From assembly GCF_907165205.1 (NCBI RefSeq), contig NC_058192.1:7254001-7318000 (forward strand): a DNA stretch of 64,000 nt, written 5' to 3'. Position numbers and translations under genes: made by a program. The DNA is from Coccinella septempunctata. Lineage: Eukaryota; Arthropoda; Insecta; Coleoptera; Coccinellidae. How positions within the stretch are numbered: the first letter of the stretch is position 1; each line of letters starts with the position of its first letter. Under the pieces are notes generated by a model. It saw only the letters and a program-made list of their open reading frames with translations. It was not told where the DNA came from and made no database searches. Shown piece by piece: positions 38,759 to 50,830 of this stretch.

Positions 38759-41700
38759 TAATGTGATAGTTTTACGATAAAATAACTGGCTGTAGCTCAA
38801 AAATAAAGTTATATTTACACACTAAATCTGATGTTTCGAATTCCAACCAACCCTAATGAAGAAATAAAATTTGAATGATACCTAGGAAGAATTCTGTAAT
38901 TTAGGTACAGCTTCTCAAGCGCCATCCTTTAGGAGTACTCTCAAATCGGTTGATACTACTGAAGAAATCTAAGCGTATAGTCAAGGATATTCGTGATAAG
39001 TTCACTTCATCGGATGTAGATGGCAGAAGTAACGTAAATTGGAAGAATTGCGAATATCAAAAGGACTTACTTTTTTTTTCTGCATAATTTCAGAGGCCCA
39101 TAAGTCCGGAACTGTTATGTTCATGTCATCTCAAATATGATTTGAGTAGTGGTTAGTTAAGCTGAAAATATTTAATCCAAGTTTTCTTCCTTTAGATTTT
39201 CCTCCAGCTGACTTGGGTTAATTTTGTTTTGAATTGTCCAAATTATATATTTTCTACCCCATTAGCCTTTTTTCTCTCTTCAAGGTGACAAATGCTTGGT
39301 GACTCAGTTGAGAGATACGAACAAGCTCCTATCAAATATCCATCTCAGGTGGGTTAACAAACAATAGGCAATCAAGTCCCGAAGAAGCTAAAACTTTGGG
39401 TAAAGGTGTGGAGCATAGGTTGAGTTTCTCCGAATCACAGGTAACTATATTTTAATCTGTCAAAACTAGCATACTTCTCAAATCAGCAAGACTCTTTCGC
39501 AGACCTCTCGTCTTCCGAAGAATATTACCTAGGTCAGCCACGGGTAGTAATAATTTCCCAAAAAAACAGAAAGCTTCTACAGATTCGGCAGATTCCCATT
39601 TGACGCCAGTTTACCACCCGCGGAGAAGAGCTGGCCAACTAGACATTGATTAATCGATGTGAATTCCGATCTTGGACAACTGAAATACAAATTGCTGAAC
39701 AAACGTTCTATAAAGATACAAAAGGTGAGCTCGATGTGATTTCACGGGAATTAACGGATTTGATTGATTTTCGAACAGGTCATGATGATGTTGCATATAC
39801 GGTCATATGCCCAACTATCCTGATAGAGAACGATTAACGTAGTCGACTAACTAGTCCTTTTAATCAATCTGGAATATTTGCAGTTCGATTGAGAAATGAG
39901 CAAATCTTGGTGTCACAGTGAAAATATTTCTCTGATGAACTGAGGGAAAATGAGCTAGACCTTATGAAATACACGTTAGATAGGACTTCTTCCAGTGCCC
40001 CTTCTAGTTAATATTGGTGACAACCGTGGCATAAATTGGCCATTTTGGACGTTGTGAGCTAACGTCCAAACGTTAGCTATTATATTCTTCACCTAGGAGT
40101 GTGGTCCTCTTCCTTGTCTTTTCTCTATTTTTCATTAGTGATCAACTGGAGTAATTGATGCACCACCAAAGTCAGAATTGATTCAAATCAACCTTTTTGA
40201 TTCCCTGATTGTCAATGAAAAAAATACCGAAAGTGCCTATCTACAAATATATGCCACTATACCTCAAAAATGTCATCGCCAACATCAGCTCAGATTTGTG
40301 GCCTTCTTTACTTCACTTCTTTCACGGTTTACACGCATAATTGGTTGTGGGACTAAGTAACATGGTCCCTAAGTTCATTTTCACGACATTCCAAGTCCGA
40401 TCAATACTTGTCTCGGCTCAAGTACTATCTATTTGTTTTCCCACAAGATTAATTAATTACCCTTGTCAACAGGGTTTTGAAGGTATTTCTTCGGACCATT
40501 TTTCTTCTCCAGCCAAAGTGTTTTATTCGAAATCCATTACACTTGACCGTTGTAGCGCCCCCTAGGGGCCTGCTAGCAATTAGGGCCTCAGCGTGTTGTC
40601 CATATACACGATTGATACCTGTTAACGGTTATCAGCGTTTCAACGGTTAAGATTATTTGTTTTTAACTTCATGATCTAATTGGTAGGAAAATGGCTTGTG
40701 CTTACTCACAATGATTGAAAAGATAAGTGTGTACAATTGAGAGATTTCGAATAATAATAGAAATAAAAAGGAAAGGAGTAAAAAAACCGCTGCAAGAAAA
40801 GGTCAAGCCATTTCTGACACAAAAAGTATACTTTTTGTCATACAAAAACGCTCTAACACAAATTATGTAGTCGCTCTGAAGCAATCTTGCCTACTGTTGC
40901 CATTTCAGGTAGGTAAATATGAATAATCTGACTAATAATTTCCAGAAATTATATCCCTTTGAATCGGTACCGTTGTTATCTTCACCATAGCCCTGTCCAA
41001 AGGTTTTTTACCACCCTCATAGCCATTCTCGAACCGATATTTTGTACTACATCATCGTTGTCCGTTGAATTGTTCCATTGTACCGATATTAATAGGTATT
41101 GTCACAATTTCAAGGCCAATAAGCTGACAATGAAAGTGGATGCGAACCACTGTAATTTATATACTTGGGTACTTCGAAGGAGGATGACCCTCTACCCGAA
41201 CAATTGAATATTCAATGGTTTGCGTGCGTGGGTCAGAAGTGAAAACTATTAATAATGGTCAATAAAAATTTAAAATGCTAATAAAACTGGAACGGTAGTT
41301 GTTTTACATTTCGACACATTTTATCAGTTCGCCACATCATTCATTATGATGGTAATATTTTTGTCGGGTTTATAAATCGAGAACTTATGGTGGGGCATTA
41401 ATATTCTGACATAAACAAACCTTTTAAGTCTGGGGAGAAGAAATAGGCGACGGATTTTTAGCATATCGTTCAATATTTATACAGGCCAGTTGTCGAAAAG
41501 ATTTCAGGTAGGTCACCTCTGTCAGAATCGACTCGAATTTGAATTGCATTATCTGGATCGGAAGTTGTACTGAATTTGGTGATGTGCCATCAATTTTAGA
41601 TGGCAGCTAAAAGGATGAATTTTCAAATCTGGTGGTAGAATCGTATGGAGAACTACAGAACATATTTCACTCTTCAAACTGATGATAGATAGATTCATTC

Positions 41701-42755
41701 ATATGAATCACCCTGTGTCTGTATATTAGAAAGCCTGAAAATTATAAATTGAATTCAGCCAATTATGCGAATACTTCTCGTTTCCCTTAAATGTATCATT
41801 GATAGAAACTGATGTTCTGCTTTGGTGAATTATTATCCCAAATGGATCGAACTGCTTTTTCCTCCACATTCTGTGTCCGCTGTTGATATAAGCGACATAT
41901 GGGCAACTTTCCTGGTCTCGTAATGTGGGGACAATCCATTCAATTCGCTTACTAGAACCGCAACTCACTGATCACCTAATTCTATTAGCTTCCATAAAAA
42001 CCGAAACCCACAGTTTCTTTATGGGAAACTCAGTAGTTTTTCTAGTATGTAAACGGCAGTTCTCAAAAGGGTGCCTTTGGGAGTTCAAGGAAATCCAGAT
42101 TAAGTTGAGTGAATTATCAGAAAACAGCTGCCATAAAAACGAGAATATGACGCTGAATATAAAACATGCTTTAGCATGAGAGAGCTATATTTCTTTTGAT
42201 ATTTTGTAGTGTTGAATTGGCGAATTTCGGTCAAAATATTTTTCTCTCTCTTCAAATGCAGGAAGAGAATGATTAGGGTGTTTATTTTTGTTCATATATT
42301 GGCATTTTCTGGGAAGTATCAAAATAAAAAGGATCATAGAGCTGGTGAAAATGTTTAGGTGCCTCTGTTCTCCACTTTGGCGATTGTCTGTAAAACGTGA
42401 GGACAGACAGAGTTAATGGAATGGAAACATTACTCTTGTGGTTGCGGAACACCCTCTTGTTGAATGTGATGAAATTAAGTAGACGCCATATTTTATATTG
42501 CGTCCTTTACGACATGTGAACAAATGATACGAAAAAGTAATTTTGCTGAAAAGCCTAACTTTCTGATAGCAGAGCACAAACGAAGACAATCTTGGCTTGT
42601 TATTTTGGATTGTGAAATTCTCCAGCGAATGTGTACAAGATGCTTCAAGATAATTTTTTATTGTTCTTTTGGAATTAATTACATTAATACTGTTTTATAC
42701 CACATCGCAAAGCGCAGACAGAAAGTTTCCTAAGTTTTTTTTGGTTTGCTAAACT
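38759..42755. other. Intergenic, no supported gene
   Basis: About 4 kb. After the 3' UTR of SLC17 copy B it holds short open frames (for example 39646-39837, 40341-40565, 41925-42179) without recognisable domains. I see no RNA gene or bounded element. Confidence 0.5.
38802..38807 (+). terminator. Candidate poly(A) signal for SLC17 copy B
   Basis: AATAAA 44 bases after the stop codon. Confidence 0.6.
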
Positions 42756-42763
42756 ACAATATC

Positions 42764-42943
42764 CAAGGGCGGATCCAGGATTTTTTTCTGGGGGGGGCAC
42801 AACGGGCAGACGAGCAAAAAAATCAACAGTAACTGTGAGAAATGAACTTCACTTTTATTTTTAAGAGTTCAAGTATGTATAGAAAGATCCGTCCGTCTGG
42901 GGGGGGCACGTGCCCCCGTGCCCCCCCCCTAAATCCGCCCTTG
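42764..42943. mobile_element. 180-bp hAT MITE with perfect 8-bp target duplication
   Basis: The left end CAAGGGCGGATCCAGG and the right end (inverse: CAAGGGCGGATTTAGG) form terminal inverted repeats. Flanks carry a perfect 8-bp repeat ACAATATC at 42756-42763 and 42944-42951. The right part includes G- and C-runs around CACGTG (42895-42930), a strong hairpin. It is too short to code for anything. Confidence 0.93.
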
Positions 42944-42951
42944 ACAATATC

Positions 42952-45257
42952 AACCCTGACAGACTGGCCTTGATTAAATGTATAGACTAAGAATTTTTTT
43001 TGAGTAAATTTCGACATTCGGGCAACTCAAAATTTGTCCCATCTCAGTAAGATATAGATATCTACATTTTGGCCTCTTAAAAAATTATATTCTGGAAATT
43101 TAAAATTGAATTCTTTCCTTTCATTTCGAAGGACCATGTTTAGGCCTACAGACACTTCAGACAGTTCGTCACCAGGTAAAACCTAACGGTAAATTTTGAA
43201 GGGACGGTTTCTTCTACTGACGTAGAAGGGCATAACTTATAATTGCATAGTTTAAATTCGGAGTCAACAGGAACAATTATTTAGGACCTTGTAAACATAT
43301 GTTTAACGTTCATAAAACATCAGTTTCGCTCCCTGCAGACAATGTAGTGTTGACGTTTCTTCCCTGAGATGTCACAAGATAAGGCTTCTGAAAAATGGTG
43401 GTCTTCCGAGCCGTGGATCCTTTGTTTTCGGGGTGAAAAGTCGGAAGGGGTTGCAATCACTCAAGATAACTATCTGTCGAAATTCAAGAAACCTCATATT
43501 TTTTTCCGTATACCGCGAATTTAATATCAACCGTTTGTCCACTTATCTTATGAATCTGGTAGGTAGCACATCGTTTTTTATCTCGATACGAGATCTGAGT
43601 TATGTAAAATCACGTCAAAAGAACAATACGAATATTTTTATGCACGTCTAACATGTCAACGGCAGATTGTATCTTTTTTTTTGAGTGGATATGGCAGGAA
43701 CATGACTGACTCTTTAGCTACCCCTGAAAAGTTGTGGCCTATTTCTGTGACCTTGAAGGCAGAATGAAAAAGTTGCTTCCGGTCAAAAGGAATACTGAAA
43801 AAAAATGGAAATCATGCAATCCCAAAAATACCAACAATCTTCACTTTTGAAAAAGTTTGACCTGAAATTTTTATTACACTAGACTTGCCAATTCCGAGTT
43901 ATGTCTGTTTGTTTAGTGATTTCATTTAATATTAACGAATATTTGTTTTTTAATTTCCTTATTCGTAATTTTCTTCATCAGTGCTTGCAATCTGCTCAAA
44001 ATACGGTCTAAGCCCATCTACATCCTAGAAGGTCCAGACAATGCTTGCAGCCAACGGAAAAAATGGCACTGGTGTCTTCGAATCTGCCAATATCTCAACC
44101 AACCAGTCGATAAACACGATTCTGTCGGTGCTAAAGGTATCGGAATTGTTTCAATAAGTATTGTTGGACATCCGCAATATCGCAAACAGTAGCAATATGC
44201 TAACACCAAGCACATCCGCGGGTGGAAACCGTATTTGGCTTGTCACGTTCGGAATTCACGACTGTACCAGAGAACTTCATGCTCGAGGAAGAATACCATT
44301 TTTTTTTCTCCGTTAAGATTCATATGAATTTCAAGAATGAAGTTGGTAGATGAAGAAAGCGGAAATTCCTTAAACTGCTGATATTTTACGAAGGTTTCCA
44401 ATGCATTGCAACTAAAATGGGGCAGTTTTTTACACATAAATTCACTTCCGATATTTTCAAAATAGTTCAACCTTCATTATTCAGAATAAAAATCAGAAAA
44501 CATCATGTATTGAGCCATGGAGCTAGAGCTAGGAGTCATCAAGTTATGAGTTATTAGTCCGCATTTTTGATACTGAGCCTAAAAATTAAATAAACCGTAC
44601 ATATTATATGTTGGAAAATTTTTTTATCCATAAATAGCTTAGCTAATAGCTAATTCAGCTACTCATTCAGTGAATTAAATGAATATTTAATAAATTATTA
44701 CCGTGGCTACTTTTTTTACTACATATAGAAAATATGATTGCGTCGTACTGGTATAAGTAGATGTCACATATATCAGCAAATGAATCCTGAGATATATGGC
44801 CAGTGGGTGGCAAAAATGAACTATTCTGTGACCAATAGATACTTCCATTAGAAAAAAAAAACAGTGGAAATAAAAATGCACCCCGCATAGAAGTGGACGT
44901 AATGAAATAAATGATCCAAATATATCCCATTCAAAGTGACTCCTCCAAGTCCGATAATACTGATACATCTCCATTATCGTGGACTCTTTTTAGGTTTGAA
45001 CAAAGCAGCGTAAATCGCGAAATGACTCCGGAAAGTTCCGGTTGCATTTTCCGGAAGTAGGGTCGTTTAGACTGGCATTATTGTTGTATTTTCGGGGAGT
45101 CTAATGGCTTATTTTGAATCATATCGGCGATAAAGTCTGTATGAGGGGGACTAGGACCTCTGCTAGGAGCGTGGATCGAAAATAATAGGTTTGACAATAA
45201 TGATGTCTGACCGAAGTAATAAGAGAACTATTTCACGAATAAGATTTTTTTTGATAA
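42952..45257. other. Intergenic, no supported gene
   Basis: 2.3 kb of mixed AT-rich sequence with unrecognised short open frames (for example 43433-43651 on plus, 44667-44974 on minus). No element boundaries seen. Confidence 0.45.
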
Positions 45258-45259
45258 TA

Positions 45260-46461
45260 CGAAGATATATTGAAAATTTCTTAGCCCACTATAGAACCAA
45301 ACAAAATTTCAATGTCAAAATATTTCATTACTCAACATATTCTCCTCTTAATTACATTTATTACAGCGAACCTGCAACGTCTCTAGACCTTTAAAAAAAA
45401 TGTTTATTCTTGCTCTGCAAACCAGACCCCCACAGCTTTTATTACCTCCTTGTTGGAAGAAAATTTACGACCATTTAAATTTTTTTTTCAGTTGAAGAAA
45501 GAGATGATAGTCGGATGGAGCCAAATCTGCGAAATAAGGGGGGTGTTCTAGTAATTCAAACCCTTAATCACGAATTTTTTGTATGGCAACATGAGATTTG
45601 TGTGCAGTGCCGTTGTCCTGCAAAAACAAAACACCTTTGAATAGCTTTCCGCATCTTTTCTCTTTAATTTTTTCCCGTAAAGTGGTCAGTCATGTCGAAT
45701 AGTAATCTCCGGTTATTGTTCTACCTTTATCCAAACAATCAATCATGATTACTCCATGGCAATCCCAAAAAACTGAAGCAAGAACTTTTCCAGCAGATTT
45801 TGGGACACGAAACTTCTTAGGCCTTGGAGAACCAGAGTGTCGCTATTCCATCGATTGTTGCTTTGTTTCTAGATCGTATAAATGTACCCAAGTCTCATCC
45901 ATAGTAACAATTCGGTTGAGGAAGTCTTCATCGTTTTCAAATCGAGCACAGAGCGATGCTTCTGCCATTGCACGCTTTTGGTCAACATTCAAACATTTGG
46001 GGATCCATTTTGCAGCAATTTTTCTCATGTCCAAATTACTCCAAATTGACGTGAACTATATGTTGAACGCATTCGTATGAAATATTCAGTGCTACAGATA
46101 TCTGTTTTAGCCCAGTTCGACGGTCTGATAAAATCATGTCATGACCTGCATCGATATTTTCGGGGACTGACACAGAAACTGGCCTTCTAGATCGGTCATC
46201 ATCTTCAATGGAAAATTTACCTCTTTTGAAGCTTGCAGTCCAATTTTTCACGGTTGCATACGAAGGACATTGATCATCAAAGGTATTAAGCATATCTTCG
46301 TAAATCTGTTTACCTCTTAACCCTTTGTACTTGATGATGTCTCGATACTCCAATTTTTCGATTTTCACAATTCCGGTGGACATCTTCTTCCTTTTAATTT
46401 ATTTTTTTCGACCTCAAACTTCACACTGACACTTGACTAAGTAGATATCAATACATCCTAG
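45260..46461 (-). mobile_element. Mariner element, copy a (full length, inactive)
   Basis: Both ends are visible: CGAAGATATATTG on the left and, inverted, CTAGGATGTATTG on the right, each bordered by TA, the mariner target. About 1.2 kb with a minus-strand transposase remnant inside. Its termini match the other two mariner copies in the window. Confidence 0.9.
45404..46383 (-). pseudogene. Mariner transposase remnant, copy a
   Basis: Starts at ATG 46383 (MSTGIVKIEKLEYRDI). N-terminal helix-turn-helix region: LRGKQIYEDML, KNWTASFKRG, DDRSRRPV. The catalytic Asp of MDETW is followed by QDN and SDYHLF, giving a D,D34D spacing. A 10-base tandem duplication near 46030 shifts the frame after VHVNLE; a TGG-to-TAG stop follows in QQSME*RHS, and another stop follows the QDN block. 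It cannot make an intact protein. Confidence 0.88.
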
Positions 46462-46463
46462 TA

Positions 46464-47171
46464 TATTGAGAGGACCAAATTTTTCCATCATAGTATGTTT
46501 ACCATTAGTGTGTAATCTTATTTTTCTAGTTTCTAGCTATTTTCTTTCGGAAGTCGAGGATGGACAGATTATAACAATATCCCTATGCTGTGGTGGGAAA
46601 TGTTTCGGACGGCAACGAGAATTTTATCAAAGAGATTTTCGACTACCATAAAATCCTGAAAACATCCTAAGAACATCCTCAGCGGCCAAATTAAACACTG
46701 GGACGTGTGATCGGGCAGAAGAGTGACTGGCGAACTTATAGCGGGGGGCTCCGACCCCCCACGGGGGAATCCCATAAACAATGGTGTAAAGAGCTCGTTT
46801 TTTCCATCTCCGCCCTCTAGTGAAGCAACGGGATCCTTCATTTTTCATTAAAATTGCCCTTTGACGGTTGTTTATTTTGGGGTTTATTGTGGGCCTTTGG
46901 TTTTTCTAGATGGAATTTTTCTATACGGCCTGCCATGTTATATTTTATATTGATAGTGTTAGAGGATCTCGTTCCATCTCGAATGCCATTGTGGCCGGGA
47001 CGGAATCGTCGAACAGATTGATATAGTGGATAACATCTAGAAGAGGTCGTCAACAGAAATTGAAAATTGTTCAGATGTCGGAGACCGCATCTTACAATTC
47101 ACAGTGTTTTTCGGTGGACGAATAATTTATGATATGAAGCTCTAGAATCCTCTGCCTTATTGTTGTTCCCA
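46464..47171. other. Intergenic, no supported gene
   Basis: Unrecognised sequence. Around 46741-46765 a G6/C6 inverted repeat would form a small stable hairpin. No gene seen. Confidence 0.4.
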
Positions 47172-48395
47172 TTTTTAACTGAAGGTTTTTTCGAAGATCA
47201 GCTTGCGAGTGGTTTATCTGTCGATAAAAGTAACCGTAGATGGAAATGTGATACATATTCTGAAAGAGAAACTCTTCTAGTTGAAAATCTGAGAATTTCA
47301 TCCATCTAGGTGCAACCGTTCGGTCTTGACGAATTTTTAACTGAACCTATCTTTTTCAGGATTTTTCGAAGGTCGCTTGCGAGTGGTTTATCTCTCAATA
47401 AAAGTAACCGTAGATGGAAATGTGATACATATTCTGAAAGAGCAACTCTTCTAGTTGGAGCTCTGAGAATTTCATCCATCCCGGCCCAACCGTTCGGTCT
47501 TACCGAATTTTTAACTGAACCCATCTTTTTCAGGATTTTTCAAAGGTCAGCTTGCGAGTGGTTAATCCCTCAATAAAAGTAACCGTAGATAAAAATATGA
47601 TACATATTCTGTAAAAGCAACTCTTCTAGTTGAAAATCTGAGAATTTCATCCATTTCGGCGCAACCGTTCGGTCTTGACGAATTTTTAACTGAACTCATC
47701 TTTTTCAGGATTTTTCGATGGCCAGCTTGCGAGTGGTTTATCTCTCACTAAAAGTAACCGTAGATGGAAATGTGATACATATTCTGAAAGAGCAACTCTT
47801 CTAGTTGAAAATAAGAGAATTTCATCCATCTCGGCGCAACCGTTCGGTCTTGACGAATTTTTAACTGAACCCATCTTTTTCAGGAGTTTTCGAAGATCAG
47901 CTTGCGAGTGGTTTATTTCTCACTAAAGGTAACCTTAGATAAAAATGTGATACATATTTTGAAAGAGCAACTCTTCTAGTAATAACTCTGAAAATTTCAT
48001 CCATCTCGGCGCAACCGTTCGGTCTTGAAGAATTTTTAACTGAACCCATCTTTTTCAGAACTTTTCAAAGGTTAGTGTTTGAGTGGTTTATCTCTTAATA
48101 AAAGTAACCGTAGATAGAAATGTGATGCATATTCTTAAAGAGCAATTCTTTTAGTAATAAATATGAAAATTTCATCCATCTAGGTGCAACCGTTCGGTCT
48201 TGACGAATTTTTAACTGAACCCATCTTTTTCAGGATTTTTCAAAGATCAGCTAGCGAGTGGTTTATCTCTCAATAAAAGTAACCGTAGATGGAAATGCTA
48301 TACATATTCTGAAAGAGAAACTCTTCTAGTTAAAAATCTGAGAATTTCATCCATCTCGGCGCAACCGTTCGGTTTTGACGAATTTTCAACTGAAC
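47172..48395 (+). repeat. Tandem array of a 175-bp repeat, about seven copies
   Basis: The landmark GCTTGCGAGTGGTTTA recurs at 47201, 47375, 47550, 47725, 47900, about 48075 and 48250. Each unit contains GTAACCGTAGATGGAAATGT, GATACATATTCTGAAAGAG, CTCTTCTAGTT, ATTTCATCCATCTCGG, CAACCGTTCGGTCTTGACG and TTTTTAACTGAACCCATC. It is a diverged sister of the 50831-52180 array, in opposite orientation. Confidence 0.95.
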
Positions 48396-49663
48396 ATTTG
48401 CAAAGTTTGTCGCTGTGAAAGTAAAAGCTAAGCATCATTCGTCATCTGATTTGTCCACAGTTAACTTTGTATTTACTGCTTATTCGGATTGCCATGTTCC
48501 ATATTGCAAGAATGTTTCACAATAAAAAAAAGGATTTTAGGTGAACAGAAGTCCTTGGAGTTAATTGAGCGCAGGATGAGAATGTGCCTGTCCTTCAAGT
48601 AAAGTTCACACCGCGGCACCGTTTGATTCCTAGAGAAATTTCTTTGCCTGACGATCAATTTGTTTTCAGCGACGGAGTGGACAATAGTTCCCATCTTTTC
48701 ATGATTCCAAAAGTGTTCGATATCAAGTGCCTTTTTTCAATTTTCACGGTTCCCCGAGATCGATATCAACTCCCGATATTTCCAAGATCTTTGGAAGCGT
48801 CTCCGAGCCACTCCCAGGGTTGTCAAATGGCATCTCGAAAAAGGGATACAGATAAAATCTGTCAATCGTTGCGAATCCCGACTACGCACAAAGCCCCGCG
48901 TCTCCACATCGAAGAACACCTGTTGATTAATACCGTGGACCGTGGAGCGTCAAGAGCGTCGAGCAGGTAAAAATAGGTAAGCGACCCCTTCAGAAAAATT
49001 AACTGTTCGACCGTGGACCACGATAAATCAAATAAAAACTGAAAGTTCCTGAAATTTATGGCCAATTCGGACAGGTGCCCCACCTACAATCTGTTTACTT
49101 TTGTTCGTAGTCAACTCGACGTTTGAAAGAGGTTTTTTATATTTTTAGGAGTCAAAAGTTATACGGCCTTATGAAATGAGATTGGACGCGTCTAAGGTCT
49201 ATATATCTGGGTCCCATTCAGATGACGATCATAGATTTTCCGGTGTGGTTTCATATTGGGAGAATCTGTGAAGTGGTTGCGTGAGATTGAAGTTGAGGGA
49301 ATCTTCAATCCTCACTCGGAATCAGCTGGACCATTGATCGTGAGCTTCCCGTTTTGATTGATGATGTTGTGCGGATTTTGATTAAGATGTGAGCTGCTGA
49401 TTCTTCATTTCTTTGAACGTTCTTATGGTTTGAACATCTTGGATAGATGCCATTAATACTAAGGGGTTCGAAAGCGTTTGCAATTCATACTAGACGAAGT
49501 AGAAAGATTAGAGATGGGATTCACAGATCTTCCCAATGTTTAAAAGAGTGTACCTACACATTTCATATGACGTCCAGTTAAAATTAACCTTTCCTAGGCT
49601 TCAAAAAATATAAATTTATTTAATACTTCTGGCTTGAACTTATAATAAATTCGTATATATAGC
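48396..49663. other. Intergenic, no supported gene
   Basis: Includes a more GC-balanced stretch at about 48580-49090 with an open frame of 128 codons (48584-48970) that I cannot assign to a family. No other structure seen. Confidence 0.4.
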
Positions 49664-50025
49664 GTGTGCAAATTACCTCAGGCCAAACAGAGTGATTCTA
49701 CAGGCAATGAGAAACAAAAAGTACCTATAGAATATTGTCCAATTATCTTCTGTTGTAAGGATATTCAAGATTCTACTACTCGTATTTTGTGATATTTCAC
49801 AATTTTTCGGCCAAAAACGTAGCATAGTTTGTAAACTATCATCTTGAACTAATTTTATTGTACACCATAGGTGATATTTCCGATTAGCATTATAGTTTTC
49901 AAGATATACCTCATTTTGAATGATAAAATTGTGATGCGTTACAAAATACTTAAATACTACTTAACAGCAGAAGATAATTGGACCATATTCTATGGAAACT
50001 TTATCAGAGATAACTTGCATAACAC
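49664..50025. mobile_element. Inverted-repeat element, about 360 bp (candidate MITE)
   Basis: The left arm has GTGTGCAAATTACCTC and ATAGAATATTGTCCAATTAT. The right arm, inverted, has GTGTTATGCAAGTTATCTC and ATAGAATATGGTCCAATTAT. The arms of about 100 bases are imperfect. No coding frame; target duplication unclear. Confidence 0.65.
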
Positions 50026-50830
50026 TTATAATTAAAAATATTCAACCAAAAAGGAAATATTTTCACAATTAGAATATTAGGATTATTGATAGTAAAAAAA
50101 GGCAACAGTTCTAACTGTGAAATATGTGGATATCATTTCGATCCCCGTTGAAATCTAATGAGTTAAAATCACATTCCCAGTGCCACATTGATAATCTATA
50201 GGATATAAATCAGATGAAAAAACGACTGCGTACAAGTTATGGCCACTATATCTCAAAAGAGGCTAATCCTTTTCGAAGGTACGCTCAGTTACAAAAGGAC
50301 CAATTAATTAGGCTTCTCGACCGAATAACAAACAACACCTAACAAGACTGTGAAATCGAGGCCGATTTAATAAGTAATATTTCAAGTGCCGCTCAGAAAG
50401 ACAGGCTACTAACCAAGAGAGACGACCAGAAAAAAGCATTCATTTTACATGATTTAGATCTATTAAATATACGATGGACCTTTTCAGAAGAGCCATATGT
50501 ATTCATTCTTGACATTGCCATCATCAGTCATCTAGAGAGGCTTACAGGTAGCTTTAACGCTTGATTTAGTCCGATTTATCGATGAACACAGTTGGCCGAT
50601 ACAGGAAAATACTTGCGGTAAAGTGGTTCTCATTGAGTCGGAAAACTTCGATCAGAATATTATTCTCAATAAATTCTATTTATTTATCTTCCAGATTCAG
50701 ACATAAACTGAAATGGTGAAGATAAAAATTGATCAAGTTTGACTAGTTAAGTTCAACATTATCAGAGCATTTTCCTTGGCCTGTATGCCAATGGCGAATA
50801 TTAGCTAAACATTTTCATTCCACTTCCAAG
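50026..50830. other. Intergenic, no supported gene
   Basis: Unrecognised AT-rich sequence between the inverted-repeat element and the 174-bp array. Confidence 0.4.

Noticed and set aside
48584..48970. 128-aa open frame as a host gene
   Set aside because: No recognisable family, no splice or poly(A) context, and it is surrounded by repeats.
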